Translations under genes and position numbers: made by a program
Part shown: positions 47,732 to 56,388 of the stretch, in pieces
Layout of the letters: the number at the start of each line of letters is the position of its first letter
Position numbering within the stretch: the first letter of the stretch is position 1
NCBI GenBank assembly: GCA_963204915.1
Contig: CAUJHS010000111.1
Location: 1-59,638 of the forward strand
DNA: 59,638 nucleotides
Origin: Planctomycetota bacterium
GTDB taxonomy: Bacteria; Planctomycetota; Planctomycetia; Pirellulales; Pirellulaceae
Reading direction: 5' to 3'
Notes under the pieces: model-generated
Told to the model about the DNA's origin: nothing
Seen by the model: only the letters and a program-made list of their open reading frames with translations
The model's database searches: none

Positions 47732-47855
47732 CTTGAGGAAAAAAACGATTAGCGCGAAAACGCCGCGTGCGCATGCAACACATCGACGCGCCGACGCATC
47801 GACACGAGGGCTTAGCCAAGACGTAGTTTCGGGAATCAGCCGCCGGCGCTATGAG

Positions 47856-47880
47856 AACCGTGGGATAGCGCCCATCGGCT
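47856..47880. repeat. REP-like palindrome
   Basis: Imperfect palindrome of the form AACCGTGGG-ATAGCG-CCCATCGGCT. Related to the elements at 51866, 53947, 54645, 54689, 57698, 58903, 59539 and 59600. Confidence 0.65.
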
Positions 47881-48067
47881 AATCGTTTTGCTGGCGGATC
47901 TTGAGGACCGCTTAGCGCGCAGGGCAATATGAGGTAGGGACGATTTGTCGAAACGACGAACGGTAATGTGTCCAGTTCTCGAATCTGGTTACGTTGCCGT
48001 TCGCGGGGGCCACGGGTGGATTGTGCGACTTGGCGAGCGTCGGTTTGTCGTGTGTCGGCGTGGGAAT

Positions 48068-48559
48068 TTAGGCGGAGTTTTGCTTGCGGGCGTTGAGTTC
48101 GTTCTGCAGAGCAGCGTACAGTTGGTCGGCGTTGGTTAGTTCGCGGGAAATGGAGATCCACTTTCCGTCAGTGAATTGAACCAGGTACCCATACACGTGG
48201 CGATGTCGGCCTCGCTGCGGAATCACCTTCTGGACTTCGTCGGCCTGCCGCGACTCGCGCTCCTCGTGTGGGTTCACGGCGTACTTCAACACGCCCTTGT
48301 CGTACTCGAACTGCCGCACCGAAGGATACCACCGGCGTCGGAAATAGATGAGCAGCGGCAAGGCCAGCAACAACGCCAGTCCCGCAGGAAGGCCAATCAG
48401 CAAATCGGGCTCGGAGCGTTCGATCGCCATCAAACCCATCAAAATACAACCCACCTCAATGGCGATCCAAGGTAAGAAGAACACGGCGACAACCAGGAGT
48501 GCGACGTATCCTGCGGCCTGCTCCCAGGGCGTAGATTCGTAACGGCGACCCACGAGCAT
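48068..48559 (-). CDS. Small membrane protein, unknown function
   Basis: Protein of 163 residues with two hydrophobic segments (about 18-45, ALLVVAVFFLPWIAIEVGCI, and about 52-73, LLIGLPAGLALLLALPLLIY). They are followed by a soluble, charged domain with YGYLVQFTDGKWISISRELT near the end. No family was recognised. It has planctomycete-like composition and stands alone on the minus strand, 430 bases before the two-domain exported protein. The beta-rich tail might bind a ligand, but nothing specific can be said. Confidence 0.65.
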   Translation of the reverse strand: MLVGRRYESTPWEQAAGYVALLVVAVFFLPWIAIEVGCILMGLMAIERSEPDLLIGLPAGLALLLALPLLIYFRRRWYPSVRQFEYDKGVLKYAVNPHEERESRQADEVQKVIPQRGRHRHVYGYLVQFTDGKWISISRELTNADQLYAALQNELNARKQNSA

Positions 48560-49027
48560 TTTCGGGCCCTCCCAAACGTCAAGATGAACGGCCCCGTGTT
48601 CGGGCAGGAATTCTACCGACCGTGGACGCGATTTTCAAGAATCGAGTCGCCTCGTCGCTTCATAGGATTGCGGCGGCAGGGAGACAACTTGCTTGACTTT
48701 GACGTGTCCACCGTCAGCGCACGGCGAGCAGCGCCGTAGTGTCGATTTCTCCTTATGTCCGCATGAACTCTCAAGGTGGAGTATCGCCTTGAGGCCGTCA
48801 TCTCGACTTCGTCTCGCAACTTTGCATTCTTGACTACTACTGCGTTGTTCGTCGAACCGCTTCCGAATGCGCGACGGCAGGCGAATCGGGAAAACGCATG
48901 GGCGCTGGTGTTTCGTGTGAATTGCGATCGGGTAATGGGGTTATTAGAATTTTGGATGGTTTTCCCCATGTGGACCGTCGAAGGTTGATCGGGCTCGGCC
49001 TTGATATCCTTCTAGTAGAGTGCGACC
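48560..49027. other. Divergent intergenic region, no gene recognised
   Basis: Region of 468 bases between divergent membrane-protein genes. Open frames of up to 118 codons exist on the minus strand (48613-48969) but show no family features, hydrophobic pattern or ribosome-binding site. It is somewhat AT-richer around 48760-48960, as expected for promoters. Confidence 0.45.
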
Positions 49028-49390
49028 ATGCAGAAACCGACGCTGGGGCGATTGCAGACGGGCAAAACGCCGCATCCCATCGATGCACCAAACATGGCGT
49101 TTTGCCTTAGTTTGACCGCTTTTGGGACGTTGACCGCTTCGTTGGGCGCGGGGTTGTTGGTGGTTCGAGCAATGGGAGCTTTGTTTGGCGAACGCTTGGC
49201 GACAGCGGGCCACTACCGCGTAGCCGCGGTGTGGACGTTGCTGCTGAGCGTTGTCGGCCTGCCGATCATTCTTCTTATCACCTGGGCGTCGCGGCGCGCC
49301 GGTCCTTATCGTGTAGCCGCGGTCGCCGCGGTCTTTTGGGCGGGGCTGACCGGCGTCATCTTGTTCAGTTTGTATCTTCCCTCGTTTTGA
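49028..49390 (+). CDS. Small membrane protein, unknown function
   Basis: Protein of 120 residues with three probable helices: about 24-48 (MAFCLSLTAFGTLTASLGAG), 66-88 (AAVWTLLLSVVGLPIILLIT) and 93-117 (AAVAAVFWAGLTGVILFSLY). It has a soluble N-terminus of about 20 residues and no tail. No family was recognised. The ATG at 49028 is the only sensible start. A bidirectional hairpin terminator lies 215 bases downstream. Confidence 0.7.
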   Translation: MQKPTLGRLQTGKTPHPIDAPNMAFCLSLTAFGTLTASLGAGLLVVRAMGALFGERLATAGHYRVAAVWTLLLSVVGLPIILLITWASRRAGPYRVAAVAAVFWAGLTGVILFSLYLPSF

Positions 49391-49783
49391 AACGTCGCGT
49401 TGTGTCGTTCTGTCGAATGTTGGCGCACGGTTGTTGAACTTCGCATGTTAGCACGACGTTGTCGAATGTCAGTGGCCCAAGCTGCCTCCGTTTAACCGCT
49501 TCCCGACACGAAGCGGTTTGCACTATGGCTAAAGGTATATCAGCGCTACGCGTTTCCCGCTGGAAAGCGTTTAAACGTTTGGGGTCTTGTTTTTACGTAA
49601 TGCAAAAAGGCCGGAAGCGCATCGCACGGGGCGACGGCTACCGGCCTTTTCTGGGAGACGGACTCTTTTGGGCCGCGTGGTATGGAAGGTCCGACGCGAC
49701 CTTGGGGAACCGACTTGGGTTCTGTCGCCGGGCGGTCCTGGTGCGACCGTCCGGTGGAAAGCGACGCTGCGGCGCCTGGAGCG
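49391..49783. other. Convergent intergenic region between a membrane-protein gene and clpX
   Basis: Region of 393 bases between convergent genes. It contains the shared hairpin terminator at 49605-49650; no gene is supported. Confidence 0.55.
49605..49650. terminator. Bidirectional terminator hairpin downstream of clpX
   Basis: AAAAGGCCGG (49605-49614) pairs perfectly with CCGGCCTTTT (49641-49650) around a 26-base loop. In the clpX direction the stem ends in five U residues; in the plus direction in four. It lies about 130 bases after the clpX stop and serves convergent genes. Confidence 0.6.
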
Positions 49784-51067
49784 TTAGGCGCTTTTGGTCT
49801 CGGGCATTTTGAACAGCTTCTCTTTGCCTTCGACCACGTCTTTGGTGACCACGTACTTGCCGCCGGGTTGGTCCGGCAGTTCGTACATGATGTCGAGCAT
49901 GACTTTCTCGAGGATCGCGCGCAGACCGCGGGCGCCGGTGCCGCGCTTGCGGGCCAAGTGGGCCACGGCTTTGAGCGAATCTTCGGTAAAGTGCAGCTCG
50001 CAGTTCTCCATTTCGAACAGGCTCTTGTACTGCTTGACGAGCGAGTTGCGCGGTTCGGTCAGCACTTGGACCAGGGCGGCTTCATCTAAAGGAGCAAGCG
50101 TGCTGACGACGGGCAAGCGACCGATCAACTCGGGAATCAAGCCGAACTCCAAGATGTCGTCAGTGGTGATCTGCGGGAGCAGATCGGCCAGATCCCGTTC
50201 GTCATGGTTTCCGGCAGAACTGCCGAAGCCCATCGTTTTGCGGCCCGTGCGGCGGCGGATGATGTCATCGATGCCGACAAACGTGCCGCCGCAAATGAAC
50301 AGGATGTTCGAGGTGTCAATCTGGATGTACTGCTGTTCCGGATGCTTGCGTCCGCCTTGCGGCGGGACGTTGGCCACGGTGCCTTCGAGCATCTTGAGCA
50401 GAGCCTGTTGCACCCCCTCGCCGGAAACATCTCGGGTGATCGAGACGTTCTGCGAGGTTTTGCCGATTTTGTCAATTTCGTCGATGTAGATAATGCCGCG
50501 TTGGGCGGCCTCGATGTCAAAATCGGCAGCATGGAGCAGCTTGAGAAGCAAGTTCTCGACGTCTTCACCCACGTAGCCGGCCTCGGTGAGCGTGGTGGCG
50601 TCGCCAATAGCGAACGGCACATCCAGCGCTCGGGCCAAGGTGCGGGCAAGAAGCGTCTTGCCCGACCCGGTGGGGCCGACTACAAGGATATTCGACTTCT
50701 CGATCTCGACTTCCGAGCCTTCCCAGCCCAGCGACAACCGCTTGTAGTGGTTGTGCACGGCCACGGCGAGAACCTTTTTAGAGTTCTCTTGGCCAATGAC
50801 GTACTGGTCCAGGTGCGTGACCAGTTCGCGCGGGGTGGGAATTTTGTTGAACAGTTGCCGACCACCCGTGCGGCGGCGCTGTTCTTGTTCCAAGATCGAC
50901 TGGCACAGGTCGATACATTCGCCGCAGATGTACACGTCGCCGGGGCCTTCCACGAGGGGGCCCACGTCGCGATAACTCTTGCGGCAGAACGAGCAGAAAG
51001 CATTCTTTTTGGTGGAGCCGCTGCGACGGGCGCCGCTGCTGCCTCCCACGTCCTTACCCCCGGACAT
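49784..51067 (-). CDS. clpX: ATP-dependent Clp protease ATP-binding subunit ClpX
   Basis: AAA+ unfoldase that feeds substrates to ClpP, 427 residues. The N-terminal zinc-binding domain has cysteines C25, C28, C48 and C51 (FCSFCRK and [10 protein letters not shown]). Walker A is GPTGSGKT at about 132-139, Walker [11 protein letters not shown], and pore/sensor parts include [20 protein letters not shown], the usual ClpX arginine-finger block. The C-terminal domain is normal. GGAGGA stands four to nine bases before the ATG. clpP is not adjacent in this window. It is the most strongly conserved non-atp gene here. Confidence 0.97.
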   Translation of the reverse strand: MSGGKDVGGSSGARRSGSTKKNAFCSFCRKSYRDVGPLVEGPGDVYICGECIDLCQSILEQEQRRRTGGRQLFNKIPTPRELVTHLDQYVIGQENSKKVLAVAVHNHYKRLSLGWEGSEVEIEKSNILVVGPTGSGKTLLARTLARALDVPFAIGDATTLTEAGYVGEDVENLLLKLLHAADFDIEAAQRGIIYIDEIDKIGKTSQNVSITRDVSGEGVQQALLKMLEGTVANVPPQGGRKHPEQQYIQIDTSNILFICGGTFVGIDDIIRRRTGRKTMGFGSSAGNHDERDLADLLPQITTDDILEFGLIPELIGRLPVVSTLAPLDEAALVQVLTEPRNSLVKQYKSLFEMENCELHFTEDSLKAVAHLARKRGTGARGLRAILEKVMLDIMYELPDQPGGKYVVTKDVVEGKEKLFKMPETKSA

Positions 51068-51402
51068 AGTTCCTCCTTTAATCAGGCAACCGAAGCGATC
51101 GCTCGGGCGTCATGGAGCGAAAGTTCCGGCGAGACGAATCCCAGGTGTGATGCTCGACCGGCCGGCAGGCGCGTTGCCTTTCGGTCCGGGGAGGGCTTCC
51201 CTTTCCGCTACGTTCGAGCGAAGTTCCAATACAATCCTTTGCCACAACAATCGTGTGCTAGTACGTATCGCCGCCTGGGCGTCCCTGCCTTTGATTAAGA
51301 ACCGGTCGCCGAACTCGTAGAACCAACCGGCCTGTTGCGGCCAATCGGCCCGGTAAGGCTGAGCGGCCCTGTGGTTTTGACCGGCTGGTTCGACCGGTTG
51401 GT
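51068..51402. other. Intergenic region with degenerate tandem and inverted repeats
   Basis: Region of 335 bases between clpX and the SHOCT-like gene, both on the minus strand. It holds the clpX ribosome-binding site and, at the other end, a repeat array described separately. No gene is supported. Confidence 0.5.
51071..51079 (-). promoter_or_regulatory. Shine-Dalgarno site of clpX
   Basis: Reads AAAGGAGGA on the minus strand, immediately before ACT-ATG of clpX. It is the strongest ribosome-binding site in the window, in line with high expression. Confidence 0.7.
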
Positions 51403-51430
51403 TTAACCGGCTCGTTCCGACTCGTTCGAC
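51321..51430. repeat. Degenerate 13-bp tandem repeats with a flanking inverted copy
   Basis: Three adjoining units GACCGGCTGGTTC (51379), GACCGGTTGGTTT (51392) and AACCGGCTCGTTC (51405) are followed by a weaker CGACTCGTTCGAC (51418). AACCAACCGG at 51321-51330 is an exact inverted match to CCGGTTGGTT at 51394-51403. The array covers the stop codon of the SHOCT-like gene, so its last residues are encoded by repeat units. Confidence 0.6.
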
Positions 51431-51663
51431 CCGTGTCGCATCCCGGCGTTCAAACGGCTCTTTATTGTTCGGTATTCTGCGTCGCTAATGACACCTTGTG
51501 CGTGCATTTCGCGATAGTTTGTGAGCAACTCGCTGGGGTTGGTTTGGTCCTGGCCGATATAGTCGCGAAACCTTCGCAAACCCCAGAACGCGGCGGCCAG
51601 TAAAGCCGCCAGAACGACCATAAGCACTGCGCACTGTGCGACCGGGTTGTTGAGAATATCCAT
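51403..51663 (-). CDS. Small SHOCT-like membrane protein
   Basis: Protein of 86 residues. A membrane helix covers about 10-31 (CAVLMVVLAALLAAAFWGLR). A soluble part carries a SHOCT-like helical hairpin, ELLTNYREMHAQGVISDAEY then RTIKSRL. Such short proteins are widespread in planctomycetes with no known function; SHOCT motifs often mediate oligomerisation. The last ten residues come from the tandem repeat array that overlaps the stop codon, so the C-terminus may be recently altered. Confidence 0.7.
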   Translation of the reverse strand: MDILNNPVAQCAVLMVVLAALLAAAFWGLRRFRDYIGQDQTNPSELLTNYREMHAQGVISDAEYRTIKSRLNAGMRHGSNESERAG

Positions 51664-52175
51664 TACAGACCTGCGCTAAAATCCGGCGTAAGTGCGCAAA
51701 GAGAGAAGCACGTCGCACCGCGCCTTTCATCTTATGCGGAACCCCCACTCCGAGTCTAGCGCCGGATCGTGAGCGGTTATGAATTCGCCGCCATGCGATC
51801 CTCTGCGGTCACCACAAATCAGCCGCTCCGCGCGAGCGTGCCGTTCTTGCCCCCCGACTTACGCCAACCGTGGGATAACGTCCCGCGGCTGATGGCCGCC
51901 GTTGGCGACAGCTCCCTCTCAACGCGGCGGACGATTGACAAGGTTTTGCGCCAGCGGCGACAATGCCGAAAACACGGCTTATGCCCCCGTTTCGCCGTTG
52001 GCGGCCTCGTCTCGTTCGCCCTGCCATGATACGCGGCGGACTGGACGCCGGTTCACCCAAGACCCAGAAAAGTTACGCCCCTGCCAATGGGGTATTCGCC
52101 AGCGACTTGCGCGTCGTTTGTCGATGTATCGGTGTGTCGTCCTCCTTCTTTCACGATCTAGCAGCATGCAACTTT
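51664..52175. other. Divergent intergenic region upstream of the aldolase gene
   Basis: Region of 512 bases. It contains a REP-like palindrome at 51866-51890 and a GTCGATGTATCGGTGTGTCG word near 52118 that resembles tails of the dispersed repeats elsewhere. An in-frame extension of the aldolase gene back to 51963 has no protein-like pattern and is rejected. Confidence 0.5.
51866..51890. repeat. REP-like palindrome
   Basis: Imperfect palindrome AACCGTGGG-ATAACG-TCCCGCGGCT, same family as the element at 47856. Confidence 0.6.
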
Positions 52176-52838
52176 ATGACCAATAAACTTTCGGCGTTAA
52201 CGCGGGTGTTGAACTCGGGCGTGGTGGCGGTCATTCGAGCCCCACGCGGAGATCTCCTGGCCGACGTCGCCGAAGCCTTGCTGGCTGGCGGCGTTGAGGT
52301 GATGGAAGTCACGTTTACCGTTCCTCGCGCTATTCAAGTGCTCGAACAGGTGGCCGACCGCCTGGGAGACCGTATTCTGCTGGGCGCCGGCACCGTGCTG
52401 GACACCGAAACCGCTCGGGCGGCGATGCTCGCCGGAGCCGAGTTCATCGTTTCCCCCACGGTCAACCTCGACGTCATTCGCCTTTGCCGCCGGTATGACA
52501 AAGCGGTTATGCCCGGCGCTCTGACGCCGACGGAAGTGCTGGCGGCCTGGGAGGCTGGGGCCGACATCGTCAAGATTTTCCCCTCCGACATAACCGGCCC
52601 CACGTACATTAAGGCCCTGCGCGGCCCCTTGCCTCAGGTGCGTATGATGCCTACCGGAGGGGTCAACCTCGACACCGCCGCCGACTTTCTCCGGGCCGGC
52701 GCTTGTGCGCTGGGGGTTGGAGGCGCCCTGGTGGAGCCGAAGGCGGTAGCGGCAGGCGACTTGAAACGCATCGAGTCGCTGGCCCGACAATACATTCAAA
52801 TTGTGCAAGAGACGCGCAGTTCGCCCAAGTCGGCCTGA
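52176..52838 (+). CDS. eda: KDPG/KHG aldolase
   Basis: Bifunctional 4-hydroxy-2-oxoglutarate / 2-dehydro-3-deoxy-6-phosphogluconate aldolase, 220 residues. It cleaves KDPG to pyruvate and glyceraldehyde-3-phosphate (Entner-Doudoroff pathway or sugar-acid breakdown). The catalytic glutamate E44 is in VEVMEVTFT, the phosphate-loop block is LLGAGTVLD, and the Schiff-base lysine K133 is in DIVKIFPSD. PTGGVNLDTAADFLRAGACA completes the (beta/alpha)8 barrel. The ATG at 52176 begins MTNKLSAL, the normal family N-terminus. No kinase for KDG is adjacent. Confidence 0.92.
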   Translation: MTNKLSALTRVLNSGVVAVIRAPRGDLLADVAEALLAGGVEVMEVTFTVPRAIQVLEQVADRLGDRILLGAGTVLDTETARAAMLAGAEFIVSPTVNLDVIRLCRRYDKAVMPGALTPTEVLAAWEAGADIVKIFPSDITGPTYIKALRGPLPQVRMMPTGGVNLDTAADFLRAGACALGVGGALVEPKAVAAGDLKRIESLARQYIQIVQETRSSPKSA

Positions 52839-52897
52839 CGGCCGGTGTTGCCGCACTTTACAAGTTTCGTTCGTCACGTTGTTATTCGCAGGCTGCC

Positions 52898-53848
52898 ATG
52901 TCGATCCCCTTTACTTGTCCGCATTGCGCTGCCTTTACGGAAGTTGATGACATGTACGCCGGGCACAGCGGACCCTGCGCCACATGCGGACGGCGGATTA
53001 CTATTCCCTACCTACCTTCGGCCGCGCCCGTAGGGGTGGGAACTTTGGCCAAGGTGAAAGCCGCCGCCAAAGCGCCGGCGAAGCACCGTTCGGGAGCTTT
53101 GCTGCTGCTGTTGTTGGTATCGGGCGGCGCACTCGCTGTGGTGTTGCTGCTGGCCTTGGGTATGGCTCTATTGCGTCCTGCGGTTCAAATGGCTCGTAGC
53201 GCTTCTTGGCAAAGCGCGTGTGGAGGAAATCTGGAACGCATTGGCCTGGCGCTGCAGCAATATCATGACCATCACGGCACGTTCCCTCCAGCGTATCTTG
53301 CCGACGCGCAAGGTAAGCCGATGCATAGCTGGCGCGTGCTGATTTTGCCATACCTGGGCGATCAGGCCAAAACCGTCTACCAGCAATACGACTTCAACCA
53401 ACCCTGGGACAGCGATACCAACATGCGGCTGGCGTCATACATGCCCGAGGTGTACGGTTGCCCCGAACACCCCGACGCCCTGACCAGTCAAGAAACAACC
53501 TACATGGTGGTCATGGGCCCCGAGACCGCCTTTCCCAACCGGCGTTGCACGTCGCTGACCGAGATCACCGATCCCCTGGATCAAACCATTCTGGTGGTGG
53601 AAACTTCGCAAAGCGGGGTCCATTGGCTGAAGCCGCAAGACCTGGCCGCTTCAAAAATGGCCTATGAGATTAACGGCCGGGAATCGACCGATGCGGGCAG
53701 CCATCATGCGCGCGGCGGAGCCCACGTGCTGACAGCCGACGGACAAGCCCTTTTTCTGAATACGGATTTCTCCCCCGACTATTTACAGTCGATGATGACC
53801 ATCAACGGGGGCGAAATACTGCCGCAAAACTTCCTGCGCGGCTATTAG
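52898..53848 (+). CDS. DUF1559 protein with N-terminal zinc ribbon
   Basis: Protein of 316 residues. A zinc-ribbon-like head has cysteines C7, C10, C27 and C30 (CPHC and CATC). A linker, a membrane helix (about 68-90) and the planctomycete DUF1559 domain follow: GNLERIGLALQQYHDHHGTF, MHSWRVLILPYLGDQ, and near the end GGAHVLTADGQALFLN. The domain is derived from the type IV pilin/pseudopilin tail and is hugely expanded in planctomycetes; its role is unknown. The usual pilin-type N-terminus is replaced here by the zinc ribbon plus anchor. The start at 52898 avoids overlap with the aldolase gene, 59 bases upstream. Confidence 0.85.
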   Translation: MSIPFTCPHCAAFTEVDDMYAGHSGPCATCGRRITIPYLPSAAPVGVGTLAKVKAAAKAPAKHRSGALLLLLLVSGGALAVVLLLALGMALLRPAVQMARSASWQSACGGNLERIGLALQQYHDHHGTFPPAYLADAQGKPMHSWRVLILPYLGDQAKTVYQQYDFNQPWDSDTNMRLASYMPEVYGCPEHPDALTSQETTYMVVMGPETAFPNRRCTSLTEITDPLDQTILVVETSQSGVHWLKPQDLAASKMAYEINGRESTDAGSHHARGGAHVLTADGQALFLNTDFSPDYLQSMMTINGGEILPQNFLRGY

Positions 53849-53946
53849 GTTTGTCTCGGCGCCTGGTCAAGATGAAGAATAGGGATCGCGCATCAGCCGC
53901 TAAGCGCCCGCGTGCGGTTGTTGTCGCAGCGACCCACGAACATGCT

Positions 53947-53970
53947 AACCGTGGGCTAGCGCCCAGCGAT
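53947..53970. repeat. REP-like palindrome
   Basis: Imperfect palindrome AACCGTGGG-CTAGCG-CCCAGCGAT, same family as the element at 47856, about 100 bases after the DUF1559 stop. Confidence 0.6.
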
Positions 53971-54130
53971 TGATGGTCGCGGTTGGCGCCAACGCCCGCT
54001 CAGGAAATGCGGTATCGCTTTCCGGCTTGTCGGTCTTGTGCTACCTTTGGGCGAGGGGTCATGGTGTCCGCATATCGATACGTCGATGTGTCGACGGGCG
54101 CGAACTTCGCCTGCGGGAGAACCAACTTCG

Positions 54131-54580
54131 ATGGCTATGAAACGACCCGTTCCAGAATGCATCGACGATTACATTGCCAACTTTCCGCCCGATGTGCAGG
54201 CCGTGCTGGAGCAGGTCCGGGCCACGATTCGCGCCGCGGCGCCGCAGGCCGAGGAGGCGATCAAGTACTGCCTGCCGACGTTCGTGCTGCATGGCAACCT
54301 GGTCCACTTTGGGGCATTCCAAAACCACCTGGGCTTTTACGCCACACCCAGCGGCAATGAGAAGTTCCGTCGCGAGTTGGCGAAGTACGACGGCGCCAAA
54401 GGCTCGGTGCAGTTTCCGTGGGATGAACCAATTCCCTACGATCTGATCGCCAAGATCGTCCGCTTCCGCGTGAAGGAAAACACCGCTCGCGCGACGAAGA
54501 CAATGAAGAAGACCGCAAAAGCCGCGAAGGCCACCAAAAAGTCGGTGAAGAAAAAGGCCGCGACCAAGCGCCGCGGGTGA
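54131..54580 (+). CDS. DUF1801 protein with histone-H1-like basic tail
   Basis: Protein of 149 residues. The first ~115 form a DUF1801/YdhG-like domain: CIDDYIANFPPDVQAVLEQV, then EEAIKYCLPTFVLHGNLVHF, then a block including HLGFYATPSGNEKFRREL. The last ~30 residues are almost only Lys, Ala, Thr (for example KKTAKAAKATKKSVKKKAAT), like an H1 or HU-extension tail that binds DNA or RNA. DUF1801 proteins include a putative iron chaperone group; a DNA link is suggested only by the tail. The ATG at 54131 is chosen as it begins directly with MAMKRPVPE. Confidence 0.82.
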   Translation: MAMKRPVPECIDDYIANFPPDVQAVLEQVRATIRAAAPQAEEAIKYCLPTFVLHGNLVHFGAFQNHLGFYATPSGNEKFRRELAKYDGAKGSVQFPWDEPIPYDLIAKIVRFRVKENTARATKTMKKTAKAAKATKKSVKKKAATKRRG

Positions 54581-54644
54581 CGCCACGCCGGAGCGTGCGC
54601 CGATTCGTCGTCATGGGTTACGTATCCCCGCGTCGTACGGATCG

Positions 54645-54670
54645 AGCCGTTGGCTAACAACCGACGGTCT
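54645..54670. repeat. REP-like palindrome
   Basis: AGCCGTTGG-CTAACA-ACCGACGGTCT, a diverged copy of the same family, 65 bases after the DUF1801 stop. Confidence 0.6.
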
Positions 54671-54688
54671 TACGCTCAATCGCTGTCC

Positions 54689-54720
54689 AACCGTGCGCTG
54701 TTAGCTTTCGGCTAGGAGCC
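54689..54720. repeat. REP-like palindrome (diverged)
   Basis: AACCGTGCGCTGTTAGC followed by TTTCGGCTAGGAGCC, next to the element at 54645; the palindrome is degraded. Confidence 0.45.
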
Positions 54721-54771
54721 GCTTGCTGTTCGCAAGCCGCGATCGACTGGACGCGCGAGGTTGAATTTCCC

Positions 54772-55677
54772 TTGGACGATCGAACTTCCCCGAAGCGGCC
54801 CCTTGGGCTGGTGTTTTGTGCATGGCCCGTGATCGCCGGATGCCTGCTAATGGTTTCTGTGGCGGTCGCTGCATTTTGCACCACGTGGAACCCTTGCGGC
54901 TGGATAAGCGGCGTGCTCTTGCTGCCAATTCCCGCGGCGTTGGCGATCTCCGAATACTACGCCGTGTTTCGCAACAGTCCCGCCGCGGCCGTGGTCACGG
55001 TGATCTTACTACTCTTGGTTGGCGGCTTAGCGCTCGTGGCATTCATCGCGTTGGTTGGCGTAACCCTTCTAAACGACCACCCATTCCCACCGCTTTCGTT
55101 TGTGCTTTCCAACCTGGGAATTGGTCTGTGGGGGTGCGTGGCGGGTTGGATCAACCTTGTCTGGTTGCGAAGACTCAAGCAAGTCGCTCTGCGGTCGACA
55201 ACCGCCAAGCCCATACGATTTTCCTGGTCCGACGTCCTGCCCGCCTTGGCCGCTATCGCGTGCATTGTCGTGTTGGCGGTTTACTTCGTTCATAACGAGC
55301 CGCCGCAATACGCCGAAAACGTATCGCGCGAGCAGGCGCCCTTTGGATTGCCGGAAGCGGCTCGCAATGTTTCGTTCTGTCGAGGTGTCCGAGGCGCTAT
55401 CGCTTTCGAGTTCAGTGTCGACGAAGCAAGCTTCATTGAATGGGTCGAATCGGGCGTCGGATCGCTCGAGTCGCAAACGGCGGGGGTGTCGGTCCAGCGG
55501 ATCACGAGGCCTTATACGATTCTCCGTTACACTGCCCTGATGCCTGAATCGAAGGCTCCGCATACGATCACCCTTTCGAACGGTTTGTATTACGACTGGT
55601 CGAAAGCGGACCGAGGCGTTCACGCCGCCTTTGACCGAACCACGGGCCGGGCGTACTACTATTTCCATGCCCATTGA
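54772..55677 (+). CDS. Membrane protein with extracytoplasmic tail, unknown function
   Basis: Protein of 301 residues from a TTG start. Five hydrophobic helices are likely: about 14-36, 42-64, 71-100, 105-132 and 153-173. The last ~125 residues are soluble, including VESGVGSLESQTAGVSVQR and ending in YDWSKADRGVHAAFDRTTGR then AYYYFHAH. This tail resembles tails of other planctomycete membrane proteins but no family is recognised. No better start codon exists before the first helix. It overlaps nothing and is followed by another small membrane-protein gene on the same strand. Confidence 0.65.
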   Translation: MDDRTSPKRPLGLVFCAWPVIAGCLLMVSVAVAAFCTTWNPCGWISGVLLLPIPAALAISEYYAVFRNSPAAAVVTVILLLLVGGLALVAFIALVGVTLLNDHPFPPLSFVLSNLGIGLWGCVAGWINLVWLRRLKQVALRSTTAKPIRFSWSDVLPALAAIACIVVLAVYFVHNEPPQYAENVSREQAPFGLPEAARNVSFCRGVRGAIAFEFSVDEASFIEWVESGVGSLESQTAGVSVQRITRPYTILRYTALMPESKAPHTITLSNGLYYDWSKADRGVHAAFDRTTGRAYYYFHAH

Positions 55678-55853
55678 CGCGCACGCCGCCCCTCCCGCGG
55701 CGTCGTGTGACCCATCCTTCGTTCAACGGCTTTTGTAGCGCACGCCTCCGGCGAGCAGGAAATTCGCGTCGACGCTACGGTCGTATGCGGTTCCAGCACC
55801 CGAGATCGCCGCGGGGAAGCGGTTCAACGAAACGCATTGCTCGGACCCTTTGC

Positions 55854-56294
55854 ATGATTCGCGACACAGAAGATCGCATCCGCCCGACGAGCGAAAACCC
55901 TTACGAATCGCCCGCTATTGAGGGCGACGTGGAGGCGATTGCGCCGTTGCGGCGGCCGGCGTTTGGCACGTTCTTGATCGCGCTATGGATTGTGGAAGGC
56001 GGCTTTAAGGCCGGACTGCTGGCCACGGCCTTCCTGAGCGGGTTCAATCCGCTGGCCGGTTTGGCGGTCGAATTTCGCTCATGGAATCGGCTGACGTTCT
56101 TGCTTGTCGCCCTGTTCATGATCGTCGAAACGATCGGGCCGTGGATTGGGATTTATTACCTCACGGGGCGACGCGCCCGGACCATTCCTTTCGAACGGGC
56201 GCTGGGGCGAACTCTGGGCGTCGCCGGGCTTGCGGCACTCGTGCTCACCCTGGGGCTAATGCTGGGGCTGGAGCTAGCCGCACAGGTGCGATGA
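55854..56294 (+). CDS. Small membrane protein with ENPYESP motif
   Basis: Protein of 146 residues. The soluble N-terminus contains RPTSENPYESPAIEGD, a motif seen at the start of many short planctomycete membrane proteins. Three helices follow (about 36-60, 79-105 and 122-142). The ATG at 55854 is chosen because it puts this motif near the N-terminus; the longer in-frame form from 55674 begins with an unlikely Arg/Pro-rich leader that overlaps the previous gene. Function unknown. Confidence 0.7.
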   Translation: MIRDTEDRIRPTSENPYESPAIEGDVEAIAPLRRPAFGTFLIALWIVEGGFKAGLLATAFLSGFNPLAGLAVEFRSWNRLTFLLVALFMIVETIGPWIGIYYLTGRRARTIPFERALGRTLGVAGLAALVLTLGLMLGLELAAQVR

Positions 56295-56307
56295 ACCGGC
56301 GCCCGCG

Positions 56308-56320
56308 GCAGGGCAGGGGA
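56308..56320 (+). repeat. GCAGGGCAGGGGA dispersed repeat, copy 2
   Basis: Thirteen bases after the stop of the gene at 55854; followed by GTTGTGTCCATACTGTCGAT, which resembles the tail of copy 3. Confidence 0.7.
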
Positions 56321-56388
56321 GTTGTGTCCATACTGTCGATGTGTCATGCGCCCTTTGCGCCCACGAGGGTTTGGAGCATCATGGACCG

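Larger units (their letters stand above)
47636..48067. other. Intergenic region with dispersed repeats
   Basis: Region of 432 bases upstream of the two-domain protein gene. It holds one GCAGGGCAGGGGA repeat (47719-47731) and one REP-like palindrome (47856-47880). No convincing gene was seen. Confidence 0.6.

Noticed and set aside
48613-48969. Possible 118-codon minus-strand gene
   Set aside because: Ser/Arg/Asn-rich with no structure pattern; lies in a divergent promoter region.
50204-51298. Open frame of 364 codons antisense to clpX
   Set aside because: The product has no family pattern and runs past the clpX start and ribosome-binding site; clpX is unambiguous.
51321-51430. CRISPR array
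   Set aside because: Units are adjoining 13-mers without spacers and are degenerate; no cas gene is present.
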